Source: Streptomyces cyanogenus (GTDB lineage: Bacteria > Actinomycetota > Actinomycetes > Streptomycetales > Streptomycetaceae). Taken from it: a DNA stretch of 64,000 nucleotides. A model generated the notes under the pieces. The model worked only from the letters and a program-made list of their open reading frames with translations, made no database searches and was not told where the DNA came from. The stretch is from NCBI RefSeq assembly GCF_017526105.1, contig NZ_CP071839.1, forward strand, positions 2,532,501-2,596,500. The letters are read 5' to 3'. Positions 36,757-45,500 of the stretch are shown here, piece by piece. How positions within the stretch are numbered: the first letter of the stretch is position 1; each line of letters begins with the position of its first letter. The position numbers and the translations under genes are program-made.

Positions 36757-37964
36757 TTGAGGAAGTCCGGAACGTCCAGTTCCTCGGCCGCGCTGTCCGA
36801 GTAGGCGGGCCGCGGCGCCGGCGTGACCGGCGGGGGGACCGGGATGTCGGCGACCGGCTCGGGCGCCGGCTCCGGCTCCTCCTTCGGCTTGACGCTGCCC
36901 AGCGAGCCGAAGGACGGACGGCTGGGCTCGCTCGGCCGGGCCGGAGCGGGCTCGTCACGGCGGGCGCCGGACGAGCCGGAGGCCGACCCGAGGACGGTGT
37001 CCCGGCGGGCCGGCGGCTGGCCGCCGTCGAAGCCGGCCGCGATCACGGTGACCCGGACCTCGTCGCCGAGGGCGTCGTCGATGACCGCGCCGAAGATGAT
37101 GTTGGCCTCGGGGTGGGCGGCCTCGCTGACCAGCTGGGCGGCCTCGTTGATCTCGAACAGGCCGAGGTCGGAGCCGCCGGAGATGGAGAGCAGCACGCCC
37201 CGGGCGCCGTCGATGGACGCCTCGAGGAGCGGCGAGGAGATCGCCATCTCGGCCGCCGCCACCGCGCGGTCGTCGCCGCGGGCCGAGCCGATGCCCATGA
37301 GGGCCGAACCGGCCTCGGACATGACCGACTTGACGTCGGCGAAGTCCAGGTTGATCAGGCCGGGGGTGGTGATGAGGTCGGTGATGCCCTGGACACCGGA
37401 GAGCAGGACCTGGTCGGCGGACTTGAAGGCGTCCAGAACCGAGACCTGGCGGTCCGAGATGGACAGCAGCCGGTCGTTCGGGATCACGATGAGGGTGTCG
37501 ACCTCTTCGCGCAGTTCGGCGATGCCGTCCTCGGCCTGGTTCGCGCGGCGCCGTCCCTCGAAGGTGAACGGGCGCGTGACCACGCCGATGGTGAGGGCGC
37601 CGAGCGAGCGCGCGATGTTGGCCACGACGGGCGCCCCGCCGGTGCCGGTGCCGCCGCCTTCACCGGCCGTCACGAAGACCATGTCGGCCCCCTTGAGGAC
37701 CTCCTCGATCTCCTCGCGGTGGTCCTCGGCGGCCTTGCGGCCGACGGCCGGGTTGGCTCCGGCGCCGAGTCCGCGGGTGAGTTCGCGGCCGACGTCGAGC
37801 TTGACGTCGGCGTCGCTCATCAACAGCGCCTGTGCGTCGGTGTTGATGGCGATGAACTCGACGCCCTTGAGACCGACCTCGATCATCCGGTTGATGGCAT
37901 TGACACCACCGCCGCCGACACCGATGACCTTGATGACTGCGAGGTAGTTCTGCGGTGCTGCCAC
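36753..37964 (-). CDS. ftsZ: Cell division GTPase FtsZ
   Basis: 403 residues from GTG 37964. The tubulin signature [13 protein letters not shown], the T3 loop TAGEGG, ATP/GTP contacts DRLLSISDR and the synergy loop [11 protein letters not shown] are intact. A variable linker (about 320-395) ends in the conserved tail DVPDFLK, the docking site for SepF. It builds the Z-ring in vegetative cross-walls and the sporulation ladders. The 279 bases upstream are free of genes and should hold several ftsZ promoters, as known in S. coelicolor. Confidence 0.98.
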   Translation of the reverse strand: MAAPQNYLAVIKVIGVGGGGVNAINRMIEVGLKGVEFIAINTDAQALLMSDADVKLDVGRELTRGLGAGANPAVGRKAAEDHREEIEEVLKGADMVFVTAGEGGGTGTGGAPVVANIARSLGALTIGVVTRPFTFEGRRRANQAEDGIAELREEVDTLIVIPNDRLLSISDRQVSVLDAFKSADQVLLSGVQGITDLITTPGLINLDFADVKSVMSEAGSALMGIGSARGDDRAVAAAEMAISSPLLEASIDGARGVLLSISGGSDLGLFEINEAAQLVSEAAHPEANIIFGAVIDDALGDEVRVTVIAAGFDGGQPPARRDTVLGSASGSSGARRDEPAPARPSEPSRPSFGSLGSVKPKEEPEPAPEPVADIPVPPPVTPAPRPAYSDSAAEELDVPDFLK

Positions 37965-38243
37965 GTCGAAGGCCTCTCGCCTCGAATTACGTTGTCGCCG
38001 CCGGGCGGTGCCCCGCGCCGGGACGACGGATGCCGAATGGGACGGTCCGTAGCGCCGACCCGAACCCTAACCCTGAAGTTTAGGGTTACCAGTGTGTCTG
38101 TTCCCTGGAGTCTTCTGAACAGGACACTAAGTCGACAAGTGGCGCCCGTTCAACGAACACGCCGAACCTCCCGTTTTTCTTTTCACCCTATGTGATCAGC
38201 CGTAGCAGTGCCCAACCAGGGTGCTGGCCTGCGCTGATGTGCG
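37965..38243 (-). promoter_or_regulatory. ftsZ upstream regulatory region with inverted repeat and GACAC sites
   Basis: No gene lies here. TAACCCT (38068-38074) and AGGGTTA (38082-38088) form perfect 7-base arms around 7 bases, with CCCTAACCCT in tandem on the left. GACAC, the core bound by the sporulation regulator WhiA, occurs on the plus strand at 38123-38127 and on the minus strand at 38094-38098. AT-rich stretches (near 38173-38182) could include a -10. In Streptomyces ftsZ has separate vegetative and sporulation promoters in this gap; which bases are the start sites cannot be read from sequence. Confidence 0.6.
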
Positions 38244-39038
38244 TCAACTCCCTGATGACGCAGGGGCGGTGGGAACACTGACATCGAAGTACCGCGCGCC
38301 GGGAGCTGCTTTCATGAGAGCCGTGAGGGCTCGTGCCTTGGCGCGGCCGTTCTCGCCGCTGCCCCAGGCCACCGTGCGACCGTCGCCCAACTGCAGCGAG
38401 ATGGCGTCGAAGGAGCGGACCTGGACGGTCCGGGTGGCCCGCGCCACGGCTCCGGGCAGGTCACCGGCCACCCGGACGGCCTCGCGCACCAGCCGGGCGG
38501 TACCGAACCGCCGGAAGCTCGCGGCGCCCGGACCCGTGCGGGATGCGGACAATTCCAGCATCGGAACGCCATTCGGCGCCCGAGAAACCGTAGCGAACCG
38601 GACACCTTCGTCGTCGACTTCGACGAACTTCCCGCCCTTTCGGAGAAGCAGAACCGGAGTGCGCTCGATCACTTTCAGGCCGATTCCATGGGGCCAGGAA
38701 CGAACCACATCTACGGTGTCAATTCGGGGCAATTTCCGGCGAAGTCGGGCTTCGATCCTTCCCGTGTCGACGGAAATCATCGGGTCCCCGACGGGCACGG
38801 CCGCCGCGGCGCGGACCTCGGCGGGGGTCAGTACGCGCGTGCCCGACACCGAGACGTGCTCGATGCGCAGCCATGCCGAGCCGTACAACGCCCAGGCGCC
38901 GCCGGCCCCCAGAAGCACCAGAACGGCGACCAGGACGACGATCGCCCGAAGGCGCGGACCTCCGAGCCTCCGGACGAGCGGCGGGCCGGACGACTCCTGC
39001 TGGCGTTCACCGCGCTCGGCGGTCGTCGGTCCGGCCAC
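38244..39038 (-). CDS. ftsQ: Divisome protein FtsQ
   Basis: 264 residues from GTG 39038, which has AAAGGG eight bases upstream; GTG 39044 is in frame but too close to it. A short cytoplasmic part (AGPTTAERGERQQESSGPPL) is followed by one membrane helix (AIVVLVAVLVLLGAGGAWALY), the POTRA domain (IEHVSVSGTRVLTPAEVRAAA) and the beta domain (LPRIDTVDVVRSWPHGIGLKVIERTPVLLL). FtsQ links the Z-ring to FtsL/FtsB and the septal synthase. It lies between murG and ftsZ, the standard dcw position. Confidence 0.95.
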   Translation of the reverse strand: MAGPTTAERGERQQESSGPPLVRRLGGPRLRAIVVLVAVLVLLGAGGAWALYGSAWLRIEHVSVSGTRVLTPAEVRAAAAVPVGDPMISVDTGRIEARLRRKLPRIDTVDVVRSWPHGIGLKVIERTPVLLLRKGGKFVEVDDEGVRFATVSRAPNGVPMLELSASRTGPGAASFRRFGTARLVREAVRVAGDLPGAVARATRTVQVRSFDAISLQLGDGRTVAWGSGENGRAKARALTALMKAAPGARYFDVSVPTAPASSGS

Positions 39039-39064
39039 GCTCACTACCCTTTCGTCATACGGTC

Positions 39065-40153
39065 CTATCGGCGCGAGGCGATCGCCTCGTACACCATGCC
39101 GACGAGCAGGTCGTCGGCGTCCCGGCGGCCGAACTCGCTTGCCGAGCGGGACATCTCGTACAGCCGGTGCGGGTCGGCGAGCACGGGCAGCACGTGCTGC
39201 TGCACCCACTCGGGCGTCAGGTCCGCGTCGTCGACGAGGAGTCCGCCGCCGGCCTTGACCACCGGCTGGGCGTTGAGCCGCTGCTCGCCGTTGCCGATGG
39301 GCAGCGGGACGTACGCGGCCGGGAGCCCGACGGCGGAGAGTTCGGCGACGGTCATCGCGCCCGCGCGGCAGAGCATCATGTCGGCCGCGGCGTACGCGAG
39401 GTCCATCCGGTCCAGATAACTTACCGGGATGTAGGGGGGCATTCCCGGCATCTGCTGCACCTGCGGCAGTTCGTTCTTCGGGCCGACCGCGTGCAGGATC
39501 TGGATGCCGGCCTGCTGGAGCCAGGGGGCGACCGCCTGCGTCACCTCGTTCAGCCGCCGGGCGCCCTGCGAGCCGCCGGAGACGAGCAGCGTGGGCAGGT
39601 TCGGGTCCAGGCCGAAGCGGTGGCGGGCCTCGGGGCGGACGGCGGCGCGGTCCAGCGTGGCGATGGAGCGGCGCAGCGGGATGCCGATGTAGCGGGCGTC
39701 ACGCAGCTTGCTGTCCGGGGTGGAGACGGCGACCCGGGCCGCGTACCGTGAGCCGATCTTGTTGGCCAGGCCCGGGCGGGCGTTGGCCTCGTGGATCACG
39801 ATGGGCACGCCCAGGCGCTTGGCGGCCAGGTAGCCGGGCAGCGCGACATAGCCGCCGAAGCCGACCACGACATCCGCCTTGGTGCGCTCCAGGATCTGCT
39901 CGGCGGCCTTGATCGTGCCGCGCAGCCGGCCCGGGACGGTGATCAGCTCGGGGGTGGGCTTGCGTGGCAGCGGCACCGCCGGGATCAGCGCGAGCTCGTA
40001 GCCGCGCTCCGGGACGAGCCGGGTCTCCAGGCCGCGTTCCGTGCCCAGGGCCGTGATCCCCACGGTCGGGTCCTGCCTGCGCAGGGCGTCCGCGAGGGCG
40101 AGCGCGGGCTCGATGTGGCCGGCGGTCCCCCCGCCGGCGAGTACGACATGCAC
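39065..40153 (-). CDS. murG: Undecaprenyl-PP-MurNAc-pentapeptide GlcNAc transferase MurG
   Basis: 362 residues, GT28 family, GT-B fold. The N-terminal lipid-I binding loop is [19 protein letters not shown]; further blocks are [31 protein letters not shown] and, in the C-terminal UDP-GlcNAc site, [15 protein letters not shown] and [24 protein letters not shown]. It converts lipid I to lipid II at the inner face of the membrane. Start six bases after the ftsW stop. Confidence 0.97.
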   Translation of the reverse strand: MHVVLAGGGTAGHIEPALALADALRRQDPTVGITALGTERGLETRLVPERGYELALIPAVPLPRKPTPELITVPGRLRGTIKAAEQILERTKADVVVGFGGYVALPGYLAAKRLGVPIVIHEANARPGLANKIGSRYAARVAVSTPDSKLRDARYIGIPLRRSIATLDRAAVRPEARHRFGLDPNLPTLLVSGGSQGARRLNEVTQAVAPWLQQAGIQILHAVGPKNELPQVQQMPGMPPYIPVSYLDRMDLAYAAADMMLCRAGAMTVAELSAVGLPAAYVPLPIGNGEQRLNAQPVVKAGGGLLVDDADLTPEWVQQHVLPVLADPHRLYEMSRSASEFGRRDADDLLVGMVYEAIASRR

Positions 40154-40159
40154 CGAAAT

Positions 40160-41527
40160 TCACCGCTCTCCGGACGAACGCGCCGCCGAGGCACGCCGTC
40201 TCATCGTGTTCCATCTCCGAGGCCCCCGCTCGGCACCGGAGCCTCCCGCCCGCTTTCTACCAAAGCGAGGTTGCCGCATCGCAAGCGCTGCCCGCGCAGC
40301 GGGCTCGTCGCGCGCGAAGGCGATCAGCAGCCCGATGGCGAACATGGTCGGCAGCAGGGCGGACCCTCCGTAGGAGAACAGCGGGAGCGGGACGCCGGCG
40401 ATCGGCAGCAGGCCGAGCACCGCACCGATGTTGATCACCGCCTGGGCGGTGACCCAGGTGGTCACGCCTCCCGCGGCATACCTCACGAAGGGGTCCTCCG
40501 TGCGTCCGGCCACGCGGATACCCGCATAGCCTAGAGCCGCGAACAGGGCGAGCACCGACAGCGTCCCCGCGAGGCCCAGTTCCTCACCGGTGACGGCGAA
40601 GATGAAGTCGGTGTGGGCTTCCGGGAGTTGGCCCCATTTTTCCACACTCGCGCCGAGTCCGGAACCGAAGAGTCCGCCGGAGGCCAGGGCATAGATCCCG
40701 TGCACGGCCTGCCAGCAGTCGGCCACCCCCGTTCTGGGCTCGGTCGCACCGATGCAGGCGAGGCGGGCCATCCGGTTGGGGCTGGTCCTGATCAGGGTCA
40801 CACCGATCAGCGCGGCGACGGACAGCACGCCCGCGAACAGCCGGGTCGGCGCGCCCGCGAGCCAGAGCAGGCCGAACAGGATCGCCGTGAGAATGATCGC
40901 GGTGCCCATGTCGCCGCCGAGCATGATCAGCCCGAGCAGCAGGAAGGCGACCGGCACCAGCGGCACCAGCATGTGCTTCCACTGGGTCAGCAGCTTCCTC
41001 TCCTGCTTGCGGGCGATCAGGTCCGCGCCCCACAGCACCAGGGCCAGCTTGCCGAACTCGCTGGGCTGGATCTGGAAGGAGCCGCCGAGGGAGATCCAGT
41101 TCTGGTTGCCGTTGACCGCCATCCCTATCCCGGGGATCTGCACCAGGATCATCAGGAAGACGGCGCCGGCGAGGATCGGGTAGGCCAGCGCACGGTGCAG
41201 CTTCACCGGCATACGGGAGGCGACGAACAGCAGCGCGCCGCCGATGAGCGCGGCGAGGGCCTGCTTGCGGAAGAAGTACGACCCGGGCAGCGACAGCTGC
41301 AGCGCGGTGATCTGGGAGGCCGAGTAGACCATGACCAGGCCGAGGACGGTGATCAGCACGCTGCCGCCGACGATCAGGTAGTAGGCGGTCAGCGGCCGGT
41401 CCCAGGCCCTCCGCGCGCGCGTGCAGAGCCGTTGGACGGGGTTCTCGCGCGTGGGCCGGGGAACGGCGGGACGCGGACGCCTGGACGCCCGCTGCACGGG
41501 CGGCTTACCGGTACGGCTACTGGGCAT
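40160..41527 (-). CDS. ftsW: SEDS septal peptidoglycan polymerase FtsW
   Basis: 455 residues, about ten membrane helices. Basic N-terminal tail, then YYLIVGGSVLITVLGLVMVYSA. SEDS marks: NGNQNWISLGGSFQIQPSEFGKLALVLW, LGGDMGTAIILTAI, EAHTDFIFAVTGEELGL and the terminal PLPLFSYGGSALLPTM. The catalytic Asp is expected in the large extracytoplasmic loop before YALASGGLFGSGLGAS. It polymerises glycan strands with FtsI. The C-terminal 50 residues are basic. There is a 68-base gap to murD, the largest within this part of the operon. Confidence 0.96.
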   Translation of the reverse strand: MPSSRTGKPPVQRASRRPRPAVPRPTRENPVQRLCTRARRAWDRPLTAYYLIVGGSVLITVLGLVMVYSASQITALQLSLPGSYFFRKQALAALIGGALLFVASRMPVKLHRALAYPILAGAVFLMILVQIPGIGMAVNGNQNWISLGGSFQIQPSEFGKLALVLWGADLIARKQERKLLTQWKHMLVPLVPVAFLLLGLIMLGGDMGTAIILTAILFGLLWLAGAPTRLFAGVLSVAALIGVTLIRTSPNRMARLACIGATEPRTGVADCWQAVHGIYALASGGLFGSGLGASVEKWGQLPEAHTDFIFAVTGEELGLAGTLSVLALFAALGYAGIRVAGRTEDPFVRYAAGGVTTWVTAQAVINIGAVLGLLPIAGVPLPLFSYGGSALLPTMFAIGLLIAFARDEPAARAALAMRQPRFGRKRAGGSGAERGPRRWNTMRRRASAARSSGER

Positions 41528-41595
41528 CGGCGCCTCCGTCGCACGTCGACCGTCCCACGCGTCCCTCCCAAGGTCCGCCCGGCAGGCGGCCGGGG

Positions 41596-43014
41596 TCAGG
41601 CGTCGAGTTCGCGGACCGCCGCCGCGAACGCGTCACCGCGCTGGTTGTAGTTGGTGAACATGTCCATGGAGGCGCAGGCCGGGGCCAGCAGCACCGTGTC
41701 GCCGGGCTGAGCCAGCCGCTTCGCTTCCGTCACCGCCTGGAGCATCGCCCCAGTGTCGGTCCGGCCGAGGTCGACCACGGGTACTTCCGGCGCGTGTCGC
41801 GCGAGGGCGTCACGGATCAGGGCACGATCTGCGCCGATCAGGACCACACCGCGAAGCCGCTTCGCCGACTTGGCGACCAGTTCGTCGAAGGTCGCTCCCT
41901 TCGCCAGACCGCCCGCAATCCATACGATCGGTTCATATGCCGCCAACGAGGCTTCCGCGGCATGGGTGTTGGTCGCCTTGGAGTCGTCCACGTACGCGAC
42001 CCCGTCGATGTCGGCGACGTGCGCGATGCGGTGGGCGTCCGGGCGGAAGGCCCGCAGACCGTCCCGTACGGCGCTCGCGGGCACCCCGAAGGCGCGGGCG
42101 AGGGCCGCGGCGGCAAGGGCGTTGGCGATGTTGTGCGGGGCCGGCGGGTTGACGTCGGAGACCTCGGCCAGCTCCTGCGCGTTCTTCTGCCGGTTCTCGA
42201 CGAAGGCGCGGTCGACCAGGATGCCGTCCACCACGCCGAGTTGGGAGGGGCCGGGCGTGCCCAGGGTGAACCCGACGGCCCGGCAGCCCTCTTCGACGTC
42301 GGCCTCGCGGACGAGGTCCTCGGTGGCCTTGTCGGCGACGTTGTAGACGCAGGCGACCTTGTTGCCCTCGTAGATACGGCCCTTGTCGCGCGCGTACGCC
42401 TCCATGGAGCCGTGCCAGTCGAGGTGGTCCGGGGCGAGGTTGAGGACGGCCCCCGAGTGGGCGCGCAGGGAGGGCGCCCAGTGGAGCTGGTAGCTGGACA
42501 GCTCGACGGCGAGGACGTCGTAGCGCTCCTCGCCGAGGACCGCGTCCAGCAGGGAGACGCCGATGTTGCCCACGGCGGCCGTGCGCAGGCCCGCCGCCCT
42601 CAGGATGGAGGCGAGCATCTGGACGGTCGTGGTCTTGCCGTTGGTGCCCGTCACGGCCAGCCAGGGGGCCGCGTCGGGGCCGCGCAGCCGCCAGGCCAGC
42701 TCCACGTCGCCCCAGACCGGCACGCCGGCCTGCCCGGCGGCGCGGAACAGCGGCTTGTCGGGCTGCCAGCCGGGCGCGGTGACGATCAGCTCGGTGCCCT
42801 CCGGGAGGGTCGCCCCGTCGCCGAGACGCACGGTGATACCGAGCGCCTCCAGCTCCGCGGCCTGCTCACGCGCGCGTGCGTCGTCGCCGTCGTTGACGAC
42901 CGTGACGATCGCCCCGCGCGCGTGCAGCACCTTCGCCGCCGGGACGCCGGAGACGCCGAGCCCGGCGACGGTGATGTGCTTGCCCTGGAATTCAGAAGGC
43001 ACCGAGGAGGTCAC
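41596..43014 (-). CDS. murD: UDP-MurNAc-L-Ala:D-Glu ligase MurD
   Basis: About 472 residues from GTG 43014, which overlaps the mraY stop (GTGA); ATG 43029 would add five residues (MGSGQ). Rossmann-like UMP-binding start GKHITVAGLGVSGVPAAKVL, then the Mur ligase ATP site AVTGTNGKTTTVQMLASIL, the central NLAPDHLDWHGSMEAYARDK, the His in PDAHRIAH, and the C-terminal DDSKATNTHAAEASL and GGLAKGATF. It adds D-glutamate to UDP-MurNAc-L-Ala in the cytoplasm. Confidence 0.96.
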   Translation of the reverse strand: MTSSVPSEFQGKHITVAGLGVSGVPAAKVLHARGAIVTVVNDGDDARAREQAAELEALGITVRLGDGATLPEGTELIVTAPGWQPDKPLFRAAGQAGVPVWGDVELAWRLRGPDAAPWLAVTGTNGKTTTVQMLASILRAAGLRTAAVGNIGVSLLDAVLGEERYDVLAVELSSYQLHWAPSLRAHSGAVLNLAPDHLDWHGSMEAYARDKGRIYEGNKVACVYNVADKATEDLVREADVEEGCRAVGFTLGTPGPSQLGVVDGILVDRAFVENRQKNAQELAEVSDVNPPAPHNIANALAAAALARAFGVPASAVRDGLRAFRPDAHRIAHVADIDGVAYVDDSKATNTHAAEASLAAYEPIVWIAGGLAKGATFDELVAKSAKRLRGVVLIGADRALIRDALARHAPEVPVVDLGRTDTGAMLQAVTEAKRLAQPGDTVLLAPACASMDMFTNYNQRGDAFAAAVRELDA

Positions 43015-44084
43015 TTGTCCGCTGCCCATCCCGCATAGAAGAGGCCTAGTCCGACAATCACACAGATTCCCTGGATGATCCAGAAGCGGACCACGACCAG
43101 GACCTCGGACCAGCCCTTGAGTTCGAAGTGGTGCTGGAGCGGTGCCATCCGGAAGACGCGCTTACCGGTGAGCCGGAAGGAGCCGACCTGGATGACGACC
43201 GACATGGTGATGAGGACGAACAGGCCGCCCATGATGGCCACCAGCAGCTCCGTGCGGGAGAGGATGGCCAGACCCGTGAGGACACCGCCGAGGGCGAGCG
43301 ATCCGGTGTCGCCCATGAAGATCTTCGCCGGCGAGGTGTTCCACCACAGGAAGCCCAGGCAGGCGCCCATCAGCGCGGAGGCGACCACGGCCAGGTCCAG
43401 CGGGTCGCGCACCTCGTAGCAGGCGCCCGGGTTGGTCAGGGTGCCCGCGTTGGCGCAGGACTCCTGGAACTGCCAGACACCGATGAAGGTGTAGGCGCCG
43501 AAGACGAGCACGGAGGCGCCGGTGGCCAGACCGTCCAGGCCGTCGGTGAGGTTCACGCCGTTCGACATCGCGAGGATCATGAACAGCGCCCAGACCACGA
43601 ACAGCACCGGGCCGATCGACCAGCCGAAGTCGGTGATGAACGACAGCTTGGTGGAGGCGGGGGTGTTGCCGCGGGCGTCGGAGAACTGCAGCGACAGCAC
43701 CGCGAAGGCGATGCCGACGATCAGCTGGCCGGCCATCTTCGCCTTGGCCCGCAGACCGAGCGACCGCCGCTTGACGATCTTGATGTAGTCGTCGAGGAAG
43801 CCGACCAGGCCCATGCCGAACATCAGGCCGAGGACCAGCAGGCCGGAGTAGGTGGGCGGGTAACCGGTGATGAGCTTGCTCAGGAAGTACGCGGCGATCG
43901 TCGCCAGGATGAACGCGATACCGCCCATCGTCGGCGTACCGCGCTTGCTGGCATGCTCGCGCGGGCCGTCGTCACGGATGTACTGGCCGTAGCCCTTGCG
44001 GGCGAGAAGCTTGATCAGCAGCGGGGTGCCGACCAGCGTCAGGAAGAGGCCAATGACTCCCGAGAACAGGATCTGCTTCATCAT
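43011..44084 (-). CDS. mraY: Phospho-MurNAc-pentapeptide transferase MraY
   Basis: 357 residues, ten membrane helices. Hallmarks: GTPTMGGIAF, the Asp pair in GFLDDYIKIVKRRSLGL, the magnesium-site NGVNLTDGLDGLATG, FMGDTGSLALGG, and RMAPLQHHFELKGWSE with its histidines. It makes lipid I on undecaprenyl phosphate and is the target of tunicamycin and muraymycins. ATG 44084 overlaps the murF stop (ATGA). Confidence 0.98.
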   Translation of the reverse strand: MMKQILFSGVIGLFLTLVGTPLLIKLLARKGYGQYIRDDGPREHASKRGTPTMGGIAFILATIAAYFLSKLITGYPPTYSGLLVLGLMFGMGLVGFLDDYIKIVKRRSLGLRAKAKMAGQLIVGIAFAVLSLQFSDARGNTPASTKLSFITDFGWSIGPVLFVVWALFMILAMSNGVNLTDGLDGLATGASVLVFGAYTFIGVWQFQESCANAGTLTNPGACYEVRDPLDLAVVASALMGACLGFLWWNTSPAKIFMGDTGSLALGGVLTGLAILSRTELLVAIMGGLFVLITMSVVIQVGSFRLTGKRVFRMAPLQHHFELKGWSEVLVVVRFWIIQGICVIVGLGLFYAGWAADK

Positions 44085-45496
44085 CGGGCGGCAACCTCAC
44101 CCTCGGCACCGGTCTCGGTGAGCGCCTGGGCGACGCTCTCCAGCCCCACCGACCGGGACGCCTTCACGAGTACGACGTCCCCCGGGCGCAACTCGCTGCG
44201 CAACAGGTCGATCGCCGCCTGTGCGTCGGACACGTGCACCGACTCCTCACCCCACGAACCCTCGTTATATGCGCCCAGTTGCAGCCAGGAGGCCTCAATC
44301 CCCCCGACGGCGACGAGCTTGCTGACGTTGAGCCGGACGGCGAGCCGTCCGACGGCGTCGTGCTCGGCGAGCGCCTCGTCCCCCAGCTCGGCCATCTTGC
44401 CGAGCACCGCCCACGTGCGGCGCCCCTTGCCCATGGCCGCGAGCGCCCTGAGGGCGGCCCGCATGGACTCGGGGTTGGCGTTGTAGGCGTCGTTGACGAT
44501 GGTCACGCCGTCCGGGCGCTCGGTGACCTCCATGCGCCAGCGGGAGAGGGAGCCCGCCTCGGAGAGCGCGGTGGCGATCTCTTCCGCGGACATGCCCAGC
44601 TCATGGGCGACGGCGGCCGCGGCGAGCGCGTTCGACACGTGGTGCTCACCGTACAGGCGCATGGTCACATCGCTTGCACCGGAGGGTGTGTGAAGCCTGA
44701 AGGCGGGCTGTCCGCTGTCCGTGAGTCGTACGTTCTCGGCGCGTACGTCCGCTTCGGCCGACTCTCCGAAAAGGACCACCTTCGCCTTGGTACGGGCGGC
44801 CATGGCCTTCACCAGCGGGTCGTCGGCGTTGAGGATGGCGGCCCCGCCCTCGCTCTCCGCGGGAAGCGCCTCGACCAGCTCGCCCTTCGCCTGGGCGATC
44901 TGCTCGCGCCCGCCGAACTCGCCGATGTGGGCGGTGCCGACGTTGAGCACCAGGCCGATCCGCGGCGGGGTGAGGCCGGTGAGGTAGCGGATGTGCCCGA
45001 TGCCGCGGGCCCCCATCTCCAGCACGAGGAACCTGGTCTCCTCGGTGGCGGACAGGGCGGTCAGCGGCAGCCCGATCTCGTTGTTGAGCGAGCCGGGCGT
45101 GAAGACGGTGGGCGCCTTGCGCCGCAGCACCTGGGCGATGAGGTCCTTGGTGCTGGTCTTGCCGGCCGAGCCGGTCAGGGCGACGAGGGTCGCGCCGAGC
45201 CGGCGTACGACGTGCCGGGCGAGGGCGCCCAGGGCCGTCTGCACGTCCTCCACGACGATCGCGGGGACGCCGACCGGCCGGGACGCCAGCACGGCGACCG
45301 CGCCGGCCGCGACGACCTGCGGCGCGTAGTCGTGGCCGTCCACCCGCTCGCCGACGAATGCGGCGAACAGGCTGCCGGGCACCACCTCGCGGGAGTCCCG
45401 GACGACCGGTCCCGTCACCTGCACGGACGGATCCGGTATGTCGTGCGTCTGCCCGCCGACGACTGCTGCGATCTCGGCGAGGGAGAGGGCGATCAC
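44081..45496 (-). CDS. murF: UDP-MurNAc-tripeptide:D-Ala-D-Ala ligase MurF
   Basis: 471 residues from GTG 45496, four bases after the murE stop. N-terminal domain SLAEIAAVVGGQ, DSREVVPGSLFAAF, then the ATP site ALTGSAGKTSTKDLIAQ, NNEIGLPLTAL, LEMGARGIGHIRYL, NVGTAHIGEFG, and C-terminal VNDAYNANPESMRAAL and VLGKMAELGDEALAEH. It adds D-Ala-D-Ala to complete the pentapeptide. Confidence 0.97.
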   Translation of the reverse strand: MIALSLAEIAAVVGGQTHDIPDPSVQVTGPVVRDSREVVPGSLFAAFVGERVDGHDYAPQVVAAGAVAVLASRPVGVPAIVVEDVQTALGALARHVVRRLGATLVALTGSAGKTSTKDLIAQVLRRKAPTVFTPGSLNNEIGLPLTALSATEETRFLVLEMGARGIGHIRYLTGLTPPRIGLVLNVGTAHIGEFGGREQIAQAKGELVEALPAESEGGAAILNADDPLVKAMAARTKAKVVLFGESAEADVRAENVRLTDSGQPAFRLHTPSGASDVTMRLYGEHHVSNALAAAAVAHELGMSAEEIATALSEAGSLSRWRMEVTERPDGVTIVNDAYNANPESMRAALRALAAMGKGRRTWAVLGKMAELGDEALAEHDAVGRLAVRLNVSKLVAVGGIEASWLQLGAYNEGSWGEESVHVSDAQAAIDLLRSELRPGDVVLVKASRSVGLESVAQALTETGAEGEVAAR

Positions 45497-45500
45497 AAGT

